A DNA stretch of 42,593 bases from Synechococcus sp. BS301-5m-G53 (lineage in GTDB: Bacteria > Cyanobacteriota > Cyanobacteriia > PCC-6307 > Cyanobiaceae): the NCBI GenBank assembly GCA_016779825.1, contig JADHMX010000005.1, positions 1 through 42,593 of the forward strand. Reading direction: 5' to 3'. Positions within the stretch are counted from its first letter, which is position 1. Each line of letters starts with the position of its first letter. Below are positions 29,224 through 37,566 of the stretch, in pieces. The position numbers were made by a program, and so were the translations under genes. Under the pieces are notes generated by a model. It did not search any database and had not been told where the DNA came from. It saw only the letters and a program-made list of their open reading frames with translations.

Positions 29224-30486
29224 TCAGAGCAGCAGCAGGTTCAAGAACGTCACCGCATTCCAGAGCCCATGCATCAGCACGGAGGGCCATAACCGTCCGC
29301 TGCGGAGTCGCACCAACCCAAGCCCAACCCCCAACACAGTGAGCGGCGCCAACTCGCCAACACTGATGTGGGCCATGGCAAACAACAGACCACTGAGCAA
29401 AACACCCGCCAGGGGGCCGAGCCTTGCTGCCAACACCGGCAGCAAGGCGCCACGGAAGATCGTTTCTTCAAACAACGGCGCCAGCACAACAGCAGTGAGA
29501 GCAAGCAATCCCAAGGCGAGCGGATCATGGCTGCCAAGCACCAACTCCAGCAGCGGATTACTGCCACCGGGATCACCCACCAGGCGCACGAGCAACCACC
29601 CCGTGAGCATCACCACCGGCGTCACCATCAACCAGCCCGCCACGGCATCCCGCACGGCGGAGAACAGCGGACGGATCCGCCACTGCATCCAGCCCCCCTG
29701 GGGAGCGCATTCCATCGGCAGGGCCCGCACCTGGCGCCAGAGGATCAGCAGGCTGGGCAGGGCCATCACGGCGTAGTTGATCACCACGCCGACCGCTTCA
29801 CGGCGAGGACTACCCAGCCCAGCCGTGAGGGCACCGACCAAGGGGAACGCCACCAAAGGAACGCCGACAGCACTGATCACCACGAAGCCACCCGCCACCA
29901 GCAAGGCCATATCGATCAGGGTCAGATCCGGGCCCTGAACCTCTGGCCACGCCATCAGTCGGCCTCTCAGCAGCCGCCAGGCCTGGCTCAAAAGCAACAG
30001 GCCACCGAGCAGGGCCGTCACCAGGGGCAGCACGGTGCTGACGGCCAAACGGAACGCCGCCCGGCCTGCAGCTGCACCATCCATGCAAAGCGACGGATCA
30101 GAGCCGCGGGATTCGCACAGCAACTGCTTGAGCAGGGGATCATCGCCTTCCCGTTCGAGGTCTGCTGATGCAAGGCCTTGGCCCTGCAACAGCAGGAGCA
30201 TCTGTTGTTGACGCTCACTGCGATCCTCCGAGGCGATCCCCTCCAGCGCCTTGAGCAGCGCCTCCCGCGGCGACTCCCCCAGGAGGGCTTCCCGCAACGA
30301 CGGGGGCACCGCGGGTTCAGCAAGAATCGTCAGCTCCTGCTGCTGAAGGCTCAGGGCCGGTGCCACCGATGGTCGCGACAGGCTGTCCAGCAAGCCCGAC
30401 AGCCAGATAAAACCGGCCAAAGCGAGGGACAAGGCCGCCAGAAGCCCCTTCCAGCGCGGGGAAACCGGTCGTGGGGAACTGGGCAC
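29224..30486 (-). CDS. CPBP family intramembrane glutamic endopeptidase (CAAX/Abi type)
   Basis: LFEETIFRGALLPVL (EExxxR), LLFAMAHISVGELAPLTVLGVGLGLVRLRSGRLWPSVLMHGLWNAV (FxxxH, HxxxN). Confidence 0.92.
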   Translation of the reverse strand: MPSSPRPVSPRWKGLLAALSLALAGFIWLSGLLDSLSRPSVAPALSLQQQELTILAEPAVPPSLREALLGESPREALLKALEGIASEDRSERQQQMLLLLQGQGLASADLEREGDDPLLKQLLCESRGSDPSLCMDGAAAGRAAFRLAVSTVLPLVTALLGGLLLLSQAWRLLRGRLMAWPEVQGPDLTLIDMALLVAGGFVVISAVGVPLVAFPLVGALTAGLGSPRREAVGVVINYAVMALPSLLILWRQVRALPMECAPQGGWMQWRIRPLFSAVRDAVAGWLMVTPVVMLTGWLLVRLVGDPGGSNPLLELVLGSHDPLALGLLALTAVVLAPLFEETIFRGALLPVLAARLGPLAGVLLSGLLFAMAHISVGELAPLTVLGVGLGLVRLRSGRLWPSVLMHGLWNAVTFLNLLLL

Positions 30487-30562
30487 CAGCGGGCGTCAAC
30501 TGCCCACGATTGTCCCCCCGAAAGGACGCTTCCATACGATGACCGCGCCCTGACGCCGAACC

Positions 30563-31891
30563 GTGCCCCTTCGTCTTCTTCTGGTCCGCCACGGTCTCAG
30601 CAGTTTCAACAAGGATCGGCGCATCCAGGGACGGGATGACCTTTCGAACCTCAGTGATGAGGGCCATGAGCAGGCGAGAGCCCTGGGCCGCTCCCTGCAG
30701 GAGGTGAGCTTCCAGGCCATCTACAGCTCCCCACTGCAGCGGGCGGCAGCGACGACGTCGAGCCTGCTGGAAGCCCACGCCGGTCAGACACCAGATGCCG
30801 TGTTCGATGACGGCCTACTGGAAGTGGATCTGGAGCCTTGGTCGGGCCAGACCATCACCGAGCTCATGGAAGGATCAGCAGAGACCTACAGCATCTGGAA
30901 GCACCGCCCCATGGAGCTGGAGCTCCAACGGCGGGATGGATCGACCTACAAGCCCCTTCCTGAGCTGATGGAACAGGCGCGGGGCTTCATCTCCAACCTG
31001 CTGAAACGCCATCCCATCGATGGCAACGACACGGTGCTGGTGGTGGCCCACAACGCCATCCTGCGCTGCCTGATGCTGGTGTTGCTCGGGGAACCGGACA
31101 ACGGCTTCCGGAGACTGCGCGTCGACAACACCTCACTTTCCATCTTCAACCTCCGGCCGGGAGACAACGGCCCCCAGGTGCAGATCGAATGCCTGAACAG
31201 CACCACGCACCTGCAACCTCTGCCTGAGAAGGGCAAAAACGCCAGGCTCATCCTGGTGCGACACGGCGAAACCGACTGGAACAAAGCCGGCCGCTTCCAA
31301 GGGCAGATCGATATTCCGCTCAACGAGAACGGTCGCCGTCAAGCCGCGGCCGCCCGCGATTTCCTCAAAGAGATCCCCATAGATCGGGCCTGGAGCAGCA
31401 CCCTGTCACGCCCAACCGAAACGGCGCAGATCATTCTCGAGGCACACCCCGACGTGTCCCTAACCCAGATCGACGGCCTGGTGGAGATCGGTCACGGGCT
31501 TTGGGAAGGCAAACTCGAATCCGAGATCAAAGACGGCTGGTCGGAGCTGCTGGACACCTGGAAGCGCGCTCCTGAAACCGTGCAAATGCCGGAGGGCGAG
31601 ACCATCCAGGACGTTTGGGCCCGTTCTGTCCGGAGCTGGGGAGAGATCGCTGCTCAGCTGAAGGCTGATGAAACGGTGCTGGTGGTGGCCCACGACGCCG
31701 TGAACAAGACGATTCTGTGCGACCTGCTGGGACTGACTCCAGCCGACATCTGGGCGGTCAAACAGGGCAATGGTGGCGTCACGGTGGTCGACATTGCTGC
31801 CGATCCAGGCCAGCCTGCAGTGGTGACCTGTCTCAACCTCACCTCCCACTTCGGAAGCGTGATTGACCGCACAGCAGCAGGCGCTCTCTGA
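30563..31891 (+). CDS. Histidine phosphatase (PGAM-like) protein with two tandem domains, GTG start
   Basis: LLLVRHGLSSFNKDRRIQGRDD... and LILVRHGETDWNKAGRFQGQIDIPLNENGRRQA; two VLVVAHNA/VLVVAHDA motifs. Confidence 0.93.
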   Translation: MPLRLLLVRHGLSSFNKDRRIQGRDDLSNLSDEGHEQARALGRSLQEVSFQAIYSSPLQRAAATTSSLLEAHAGQTPDAVFDDGLLEVDLEPWSGQTITELMEGSAETYSIWKHRPMELELQRRDGSTYKPLPELMEQARGFISNLLKRHPIDGNDTVLVVAHNAILRCLMLVLLGEPDNGFRRLRVDNTSLSIFNLRPGDNGPQVQIECLNSTTHLQPLPEKGKNARLILVRHGETDWNKAGRFQGQIDIPLNENGRRQAAAARDFLKEIPIDRAWSSTLSRPTETAQIILEAHPDVSLTQIDGLVEIGHGLWEGKLESEIKDGWSELLDTWKRAPETVQMPEGETIQDVWARSVRSWGEIAAQLKADETVLVVAHDAVNKTILCDLLGLTPADIWAVKQGNGGVTVVDIAADPGQPAVVTCLNLTSHFGSVIDRTAAGAL

Positions 31892-31895
31892 CGTC

Positions 31896-33161
31896 ATGAA
31901 CGACACCTTGCTGCTGGATCCGGTGCGCGTCCTGCGTGGCCCCGGACACGCAGTGCAGCAGGGCGCAGTTCTGATCGATCGGGGTGTGCTGGTCGGCTTT
32001 GACGACGAGGCCCGACAGCTGGCCCTCGGCCTTGGCCTCAACGCCACTCCCGCACAGGACCAACTGGTGGCCCCCTGCCTGGTCGATCCCCATTCCATCC
32101 TTGAAACCCCCTTCAGCGGAGATCACGAGACAGCCGTGAGCTTGCGGCACTGCGCCGCGGCAGCAGGCTATGGACAGATTGCTGTGCTTCCCCGCAGCAG
32201 CAGTTGGCGTGATGGCCCGGAACGGCTGCAGGGGTTCAGCATCGATCAGGATCAAGCGGCAACGGTTCGCCTCCATCTTTGGGGAAGCTTCAGCCGCGGC
32301 GGCAAGGCCGAGGAACTGGCCCCCCATGGCGATCTGCTCGAACACGGTGCCATCGGCCTTGCAGATGACGACGCCATGGTTCCTATCCCTTTGCTGGAAC
32401 GGGGACTGCTGCTCGGAGAGATGGGGGGGTGCCCGGTGCTGGTGGCACCCCGGGATCCCGCTCTGCAGGGGGAAGGCCTGGTGAGGGAAGGGGTGGAGAC
32501 GCTGCGGGCCGGGTGGCCAGCGGATCCGACCACCAGCGAGACCCTTCCCCTCAGCCAGTTGCTGCTACTGCATCAACGCCATCCGGAACGACAACTGCGG
32601 CTGATGAACCTCTCCACGGCAGCGGCGGTGAACCAGCTTTCAGCCTGCGAGCCCCCTCCCTTGAGCAGCGTGAGCTGGTGGCATCTCATGACCGACCGCA
32701 GCATGCTGGCCAGCAGCGATCCGGGCTGGCGTGTCTGCCCGTCCCTCGGCGGCCCCGAGGATCGCCAGCAGTTGATCCAGGCCGTTCAGCAGCGAACCAT
32801 TACTGCCGTGGCTGTGCACGCTGTGCCTCTGGATGCCGAGGACATGCTGTTGCCGGGCGACCAACGCCCCGCAGGCCTCAGCGGCCACCATTTGGTGCTT
32901 CCTGCACTCTGGAATGCCCTGGTGCGGCCTGAACGCTGGACCGTGGAAGATCTTTGGCAGGCGCTCAGTTTTGGGCCATCGGCCCTCATCGATCAGCCGC
33001 CTGAACAGCTCGAGCGTGGCAGCCGACGCTGGCTGCTGTTCGATCCTGATCACTGCTGGACCGTCCAGAACAACACGCTTGGGGCACCGCGCGCAGCCAA
33101 CGTTCCCTGGCTGGGACGGGAACTTCAGGGGCGCGTTGTGGCCTGTGGACTCAGTTGCTGA
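31896..33161 (+). CDS. Dihydroorotase-like amidohydrolase homolog, probably non-catalytic (ORF track start 31863; ATG at 31896 preferred)
   Basis: LLLDPVRVLRGPGHAVQQGAVLIDRGVLVG...; AAAAGYGQIAVLPRSS; GREL(Q)GRVVACG; FGPSALIDQPPEQLERGSRRWLLFDPDHCWTV: DHOase family layout with a degenerate metal motif (DPHSILETP). Confidence 0.75.
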   Translation: MNDTLLLDPVRVLRGPGHAVQQGAVLIDRGVLVGFDDEARQLALGLGLNATPAQDQLVAPCLVDPHSILETPFSGDHETAVSLRHCAAAAGYGQIAVLPRSSSWRDGPERLQGFSIDQDQAATVRLHLWGSFSRGGKAEELAPHGDLLEHGAIGLADDDAMVPIPLLERGLLLGEMGGCPVLVAPRDPALQGEGLVREGVETLRAGWPADPTTSETLPLSQLLLLHQRHPERQLRLMNLSTAAAVNQLSACEPPPLSSVSWWHLMTDRSMLASSDPGWRVCPSLGGPEDRQQLIQAVQQRTITAVAVHAVPLDAEDMLLPGDQRPAGLSGHHLVLPALWNALVRPERWTVEDLWQALSFGPSALIDQPPEQLERGSRRWLLFDPDHCWTVQNNTLGAPRAANVPWLGRELQGRVVACGLSC

Positions 33162-33816
33162 GCGGACCGATCCGCCCGGGAGGCCAGAAGCGGAAAACGG
33201 CACGCCCGATGATCTGATCGTCCGGCAAGAACGGCCCCCCGGGCCAACGACGGGCATCCTGACTGTTGCGACGGTTGTCACCCAAAACGACAACATTGCC
33301 CTCAGGGACAACGGCATATAGGCCTTTGCAGCCGATCATTCCATCGCGATCGGGGCAGAAGTTGGTGACGTAAGGCTCGTTGAAAGCGCTGCCATTGATG
33401 CTGACGGCGCCACGGCTGTCGACCTCCACAACATCTCCCGGAACACCGACCACCCGTTTAATCCAGGCCTCGCATTCGGGATAGCGCTGCACCAAAACAC
33501 GATCAACGACCCAGCTGATGCCCGGGAAGGTGACAAAGCCGCACTTCAGTGGATTCGGTTGTCCCGACTCCAATTTCCAGACGGGATCAAAGGCACTGGG
33601 GGAATTGAATACAACGACCTCCCCCCGCTGGGGAGAACGGGAGCGGTACGACAACTTCTCCACGATCAACTTGTCCCCCACCTGCAGCCCAGGAAGCATT
33701 GATCCCGAGGGGATGTAACGGGCTTCAAAGGCGAACTGCCGGAGCAGGAGATAAATCGAAACAGTGAACAGAAAGGGGGCCCAAAACTCCCAGATCGCGC
33801 TCACTCTGCCCTTCAC
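33151..33816 (-). CDS. lepB: Signal peptidase I (ORF track start 33915; GTG at 33816 preferred)
   Basis: FEARYIPSGSMLPGLQVGDKLIVEKLSYRSRSPQRGEVVVFNSP; WIKRVVGVPGDVVEV; VVLGDNRRNSQDAR. Confidence 0.95.
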   Translation of the reverse strand: MKGRVSAIWEFWAPFLFTVSIYLLLRQFAFEARYIPSGSMLPGLQVGDKLIVEKLSYRSRSPQRGEVVVFNSPSAFDPVWKLESGQPNPLKCGFVTFPGISWVVDRVLVQRYPECEAWIKRVVGVPGDVVEVDSRGAVSINGSAFNEPYVTNFCPDRDGMIGCKGLYAVVPEGNVVVLGDNRRNSQDARRWPGGPFLPDDQIIGRAVFRFWPPGRIGPLSN

Positions 33817-33894
33817 GTCAGAAGATCCTTTCTCCGCGTTCAATGTGGGCAGGCTCAATCTTTCGACCCACGATAGGGGGAGCCTGCAGGCCCC

Positions 33895-35400
33895 ATGATC
33901 CGTCCACGCTGGCAAGCCCTCAAGCCTCGTCGCGACCTACTCAGCTGGCGCCGGTGGGACCAGGCCATTGCCGTCATCGCCGCCGTGAATCTCACTTGGG
34001 TGGCCGTTGACCTCACCTACATCCCCCTGCGCAATTTCTGGCTGCAACGCAATCTTTATCCGGTCCCATCACTGCCCCTGATGGTCCCCCTGCCCTGGCT
34101 ACCGGACATCACTCCAGTGCTGGATCCCCTCAAGGGCATCGAACCCCATCGCGACACCGAGGCTTATCTCCAGGCCTACACGGCCCTGGATCGCGCGCTG
34201 CAGGAGGGCGGGTCGGGCACACCTGAAAGCACCGCTCTGCTGGAGCGGCAGGCGGCGCTCACCACAGAGCTGATGGAGAGCAATCCGTTCATCAGTTCAG
34301 GCCAAGCCGGAGCGCTTGAGAAATTCAAGAACCGGCTCCGCGCCCGCACCGGCCTGGAATCAGCCCGTGAATCGGCCAGCCTTCTGCTTAGCCCAGAGCA
34401 TCTGGAACGGTCCCCCTGGAACCAGGAGCGTCAGTTCTGGAGCCAGCAGATCCTGCCGCTGGTGAAAAGCAATTACTGGCGAAGCATCGACGAGAACGGA
34501 CGCCCCAGCGATCTGAGCTGGCGCATCGACACGCCGTTTCAACTCCTTTTCCTTCTTGACATTCTTCTGCGCTCATGGCGCCTGAAACAGCGTTACCCAG
34601 CGATCCGCTGGCGAGACGCCCTTTTACGCCGCTGGATCGACCTACCCCTGCTCCTGCCTTTTGCGCGCTGGCTCAGGGTGATCCCGGTTACCGAGCGCCT
34701 ATGCGTAGCAGGGCTGCTGCAACTGGAACCTCTCCGGGCTGTCATCAGCCGCGGCGTGGTGGCCCTGTTGGCTGTGGAGCTGTTTGAAGTGATCACCATC
34801 CGGGTGGTCGACGCGCTCCAGCAACTGATTCGATCTCCACAGCTGCCAGAAAGGGTTCGCGGACTCTGCAGCTACCAAAGCAGTGATCTGAATGAAGAGC
34901 GGGAGCTGATCGAGCTGCTGCGGTTGTGGCTTCCCCTGCTGCTGACTCGGGTTGGCCCTGCCATGCGTCCGCAACTGCAAGCCGTGATCAGCCATCTGGT
35001 GCAGCAGAGCTTGGACCAAAATGTGGTGCCGGACGCATTGCGGCGACTCCCCGGACTGCAAAACGCTGAATCAGAATTCAGCCGCCAGCTTGCGGAAAGC
35101 ATGGTGACCTCTGTGCTCGACCTGTCGAAGGGAGCCGGAAACCGCATTGGCCAAAGGGATCCGGTTCTGGAATCGCTTGGATCCGAGGCCTTGGATCGAC
35201 TCTGGGAAGAACTGGCCCACACGTTGGAGCAGGGCCCCGTACTGAGCCGAAGCCAGGATCTGCTGGTAGCACTGCTCGAAGAGATCAAGCGCTCCAGCTT
35301 CAGACAGATCCGGGACCAAGGCGATGTGGATGCCCTGATCAGCGAGCTGGACGGCTTGAATTTCAGCCCTGGAGTGCCGACTCCCAAAGATCAGGCTTGA
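33895..35400 (+). CDS. Large membrane-anchored protein of unknown function (501 aa)
   Basis: Long complete frame; hydrophobic segments AIAVIAAVNLTWVAVDLTYIPL and FQLLFLLDIL; RWDxxxxxxxxxNLxxVxxDxTYIPLRxFW N-terminus; no recognised domain. Confidence 0.8.
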   Translation: MIRPRWQALKPRRDLLSWRRWDQAIAVIAAVNLTWVAVDLTYIPLRNFWLQRNLYPVPSLPLMVPLPWLPDITPVLDPLKGIEPHRDTEAYLQAYTALDRALQEGGSGTPESTALLERQAALTTELMESNPFISSGQAGALEKFKNRLRARTGLESARESASLLLSPEHLERSPWNQERQFWSQQILPLVKSNYWRSIDENGRPSDLSWRIDTPFQLLFLLDILLRSWRLKQRYPAIRWRDALLRRWIDLPLLLPFARWLRVIPVTERLCVAGLLQLEPLRAVISRGVVALLAVELFEVITIRVVDALQQLIRSPQLPERVRGLCSYQSSDLNEERELIELLRLWLPLLLTRVGPAMRPQLQAVISHLVQQSLDQNVVPDALRRLPGLQNAESEFSRQLAESMVTSVLDLSKGAGNRIGQRDPVLESLGSEALDRLWEELAHTLEQGPVLSRSQDLLVALLEEIKRSSFRQIRDQGDVDALISELDGLNFSPGVPTPKDQA

Positions 35401-35725
35401 AACCTGTCAGGAACGTGGACTCATCCACCGCCACGAACGGGCGTTTGATCATTTTTCCGTCGGCAGCCAAGGCATCAAGGGCCTCGTCATCTGACAGAGC
35501 CTTCACCGCCGCCGCTCCCATGGCGCGGTAGCTCTGGCCGCTGGTGTTGAACAACAGCTTCCTGTCCCCAAGACATTTGTGCGCAGCTGCCAACACGTCC
35601 CTGGATGGTGGATTCAGGGTGATGTCGTGAACCTCATGGGCGATGCCACGCTCAATCAGCCAGGCCAAAGCCTTACGACAGGTGCTGCAGCGGTTGTAGC
35701 TGTAGACCTGGAGAGTTCCGGCCAA
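35363..35725 (-). CDS. ArsC/Spx/MgsR family thioredoxin-fold protein
   Basis: LQVYSYNRCSTCRKALAWLIERGIAHEVHDITLNPPS...LFNTSGQSYRAMG...DGKMIKRPFVAVDE. Confidence 0.93.
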   Translation of the reverse strand: MAGTLQVYSYNRCSTCRKALAWLIERGIAHEVHDITLNPPSRDVLAAAHKCLGDRKLLFNTSGQSYRAMGAAAVKALSDDEALDALAADGKMIKRPFVAVDESTFLTGFKPDLWESALQG

Positions 35726-35728
35726 AAC

Positions 35729-36127
35729 TCAGCGGCCAAACAGAGATTTGATCGCACCAACCAGGCTGTTGGAACCTCGGCCCACACCTTCCGCGGGACG
35801 GGTGCGAACGGTCACGTCGCCGTTCACGGTGGTACGGCAGCTCAGGCGGAAGTTCGCAGGTCGGTCAGCCAAATAGACCTCCTCGACATCACTTCGGGGA
35901 GAAAGATTGGCCTGCCCCTCAAGCACTTCCATAACGCAGGTGCCGCACTGACCAACGCCACTGCAGTTGTTCAGGTTGTTGAGACTCTTGTAAGGGTTGA
36001 TGCCGGCATCCAGTGCAGCTTTACGCAGATTCGCGCCCTCGATGCAGCCAACCTGCTGGCCTTCCTGCTCGAATCGGATGGTGGGCACGGTTTCTGCAAA
36101 TCTCAGTGCGCACCAACTTACAAGCAT
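35729..36127 (-). CDS. 2Fe-2S ferredoxin (start 36127 or GTG 36088)
   Basis: PTIRFEQEGQQVGCIEGANLRKAALDAGI...NNCSGVGQCGTCVMEVLEG...FRLSCRTTVNGDVTV: CX5CX2C...C 2Fe-2S motif. Confidence 0.92.
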   Translation of the reverse strand: MLVSWCALRFAETVPTIRFEQEGQQVGCIEGANLRKAALDAGINPYKSLNNLNNCSGVGQCGTCVMEVLEGQANLSPRSDVEEVYLADRPANFRLSCRTTVNGDVTVRTRPAEGVGRGSNSLVGAIKSLFGR

Positions 36128-36157
36128 CCGGCCTGATCAAGGGCGCCTTCTCTGAGA

Positions 36158-36667
36158 TCAGTTGGCTGCGTTGATGCAGGAATCAAGCAACGGCTGCACT
36201 GCATCGACGTCGCGCCAACCATCAATCGATACGACGCTGCCCTGCAACGTTCGGTAAGTCCTGAAGAATTCCGCGACATCCTCCAGCTGGGATGCAGCGA
36301 TCTGACGAATGCTTCGGATCTCGTCCTGACGAGGGTCTGCGTCTGGGACACAAAGAATCTTCCCGTCGTAAACATCCCGATCTTGGAGGTCCAAGACGCC
36401 GATGGGGCGGGCCTTGATCAGGCAACCAGCGAAGGTGGGTTCGGCCATGATCACCATGGCGTCGAGGGGAGATCCATCCTCCGCCAACGTGTTGGGGATG
36501 AAGCCGTAATCGAAGGGGTAACGCACTGAAGAGTGCATCACCCGGTCGAGGATCATCACGCCGGCTTCGGCGGAGTACTCGTACTTATTTCTGCTTCCAG
36601 CGGGAATCTCCACGATGAGATTCACCAATCCTTGCGAAGGTGACGGGGGAAGCTGATGGAGATCCAT
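36158..36667 (-). CDS. ppa: Inorganic pyrophosphatase
   Basis: NLIVEIPAGSRNKYEYSAEAGVMILDRVMHSSVRYPFDYGFIPNTLAEDGSPLDAMVI...DVYDGKILCVPDADPRQDEI. Confidence 0.97.
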   Translation of the reverse strand: MDLHQLPPSPSQGLVNLIVEIPAGSRNKYEYSAEAGVMILDRVMHSSVRYPFDYGFIPNTLAEDGSPLDAMVIMAEPTFAGCLIKARPIGVLDLQDRDVYDGKILCVPDADPRQDEIRSIRQIAASQLEDVAEFFRTYRTLQGSVVSIDGWRDVDAVQPLLDSCINAAN

Positions 36668-36954
36668 TCCGATCCGAAGCGGTTGGGATCAGTCGCGGAG
36701 CAGCGAAGGTTCGATCCGTGATCACAGCCACTAGAGGAGCACTGAAGCTGACAACAGCGATCAGGAGTCCGGTGATGGCCGTCAACGAGGCGCGACGACT
36801 AAAAGGCTCATCCGCCTCCGACGACGCAATGGCGTCATCATTTGACGGGAGGAAAGCATCTGAGGCCATAGAACGGGAAGCACTAAAAGCCCCCCTTTAA
36901 ATGCAACGTTGATCGTTCCATTCTGTCACTGCCGAAAGCCGGGCGCAGCGATGG

Positions 36955-37419
36955 TTAAGCAGCAGGCCGATCCTGCTGGTCGAGGAGGGCACTCAGATCG
37001 GAAGGCGACTGCCCATTCCCCTGAAGTTGGGTTCGAATCAGCCGGAGTTCCTCAAGGATCGATCCCAGGATTTGCTGCGTCGCCGTTGAAGGAGAGTTCA
37101 ACACCTCAACGGTGACTTCTTTGATCCGAAGAACATCCTTGGCGAAACGCGCCACTTCATTGGGATGAAACATCAGCGGATCTTTCTGATCGCTGCGGTA
37201 TTCCGGATTCAGCTTGCGGGGGTTGAAGGGAGGATTGAGATTACGGGGGTCCGTGTTGGTGTAGCGGTAGACCGATGCACGGGAACGATTAAGAGATTTT
37301 TGAACGTCGTCAATTCCCACCAGGGCCTCAGCCTGCGCGGAAGCCTGAGCTGAATCCATGGAAAGTTCTACCGGTTGCTGAACGCTTGACGCCACAGATT
37401 CAACAGACCGAGGAAACAT
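36955..37419 (-). CDS. Putative HTH-containing DNA-binding protein of unknown function
   Basis: VGIDDVQKSLNRSRASVYRYTNTDPRNLNPPFNPRKLNPEYRSDQKDPLMFHPNEVARFAKDVLRIKEV: HTH-like helix pair and a MerR/excisionase-like layout, with a C-terminal helical segment. Confidence 0.65.
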   Translation of the reverse strand: MFPRSVESVASSVQQPVELSMDSAQASAQAEALVGIDDVQKSLNRSRASVYRYTNTDPRNLNPPFNPRKLNPEYRSDQKDPLMFHPNEVARFAKDVLRIKEVTVEVLNSPSTATQQILGSILEELRLIRTQLQGNGQSPSDLSALLDQQDRPAA

Positions 37420-37566
37420 GAGACGTGCTTAGGACAGGCTGGATTGAGCTGGACGGTAGCAGTCGAGACTCAGGGCGCACAGGCGAATCCGAGCAAAACA
37501 GACACTTCCACAATCGGCATGCTCCCGAAGCGGTGATAACTTCCGAATCTCGTTTTCTTCCGATCG

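Noticed and set aside
29368-30168. 266-aa + strand Gln/His-rich ORF
   Set aside because: Antisense to the CPBP protease; low-complexity shadow translation.
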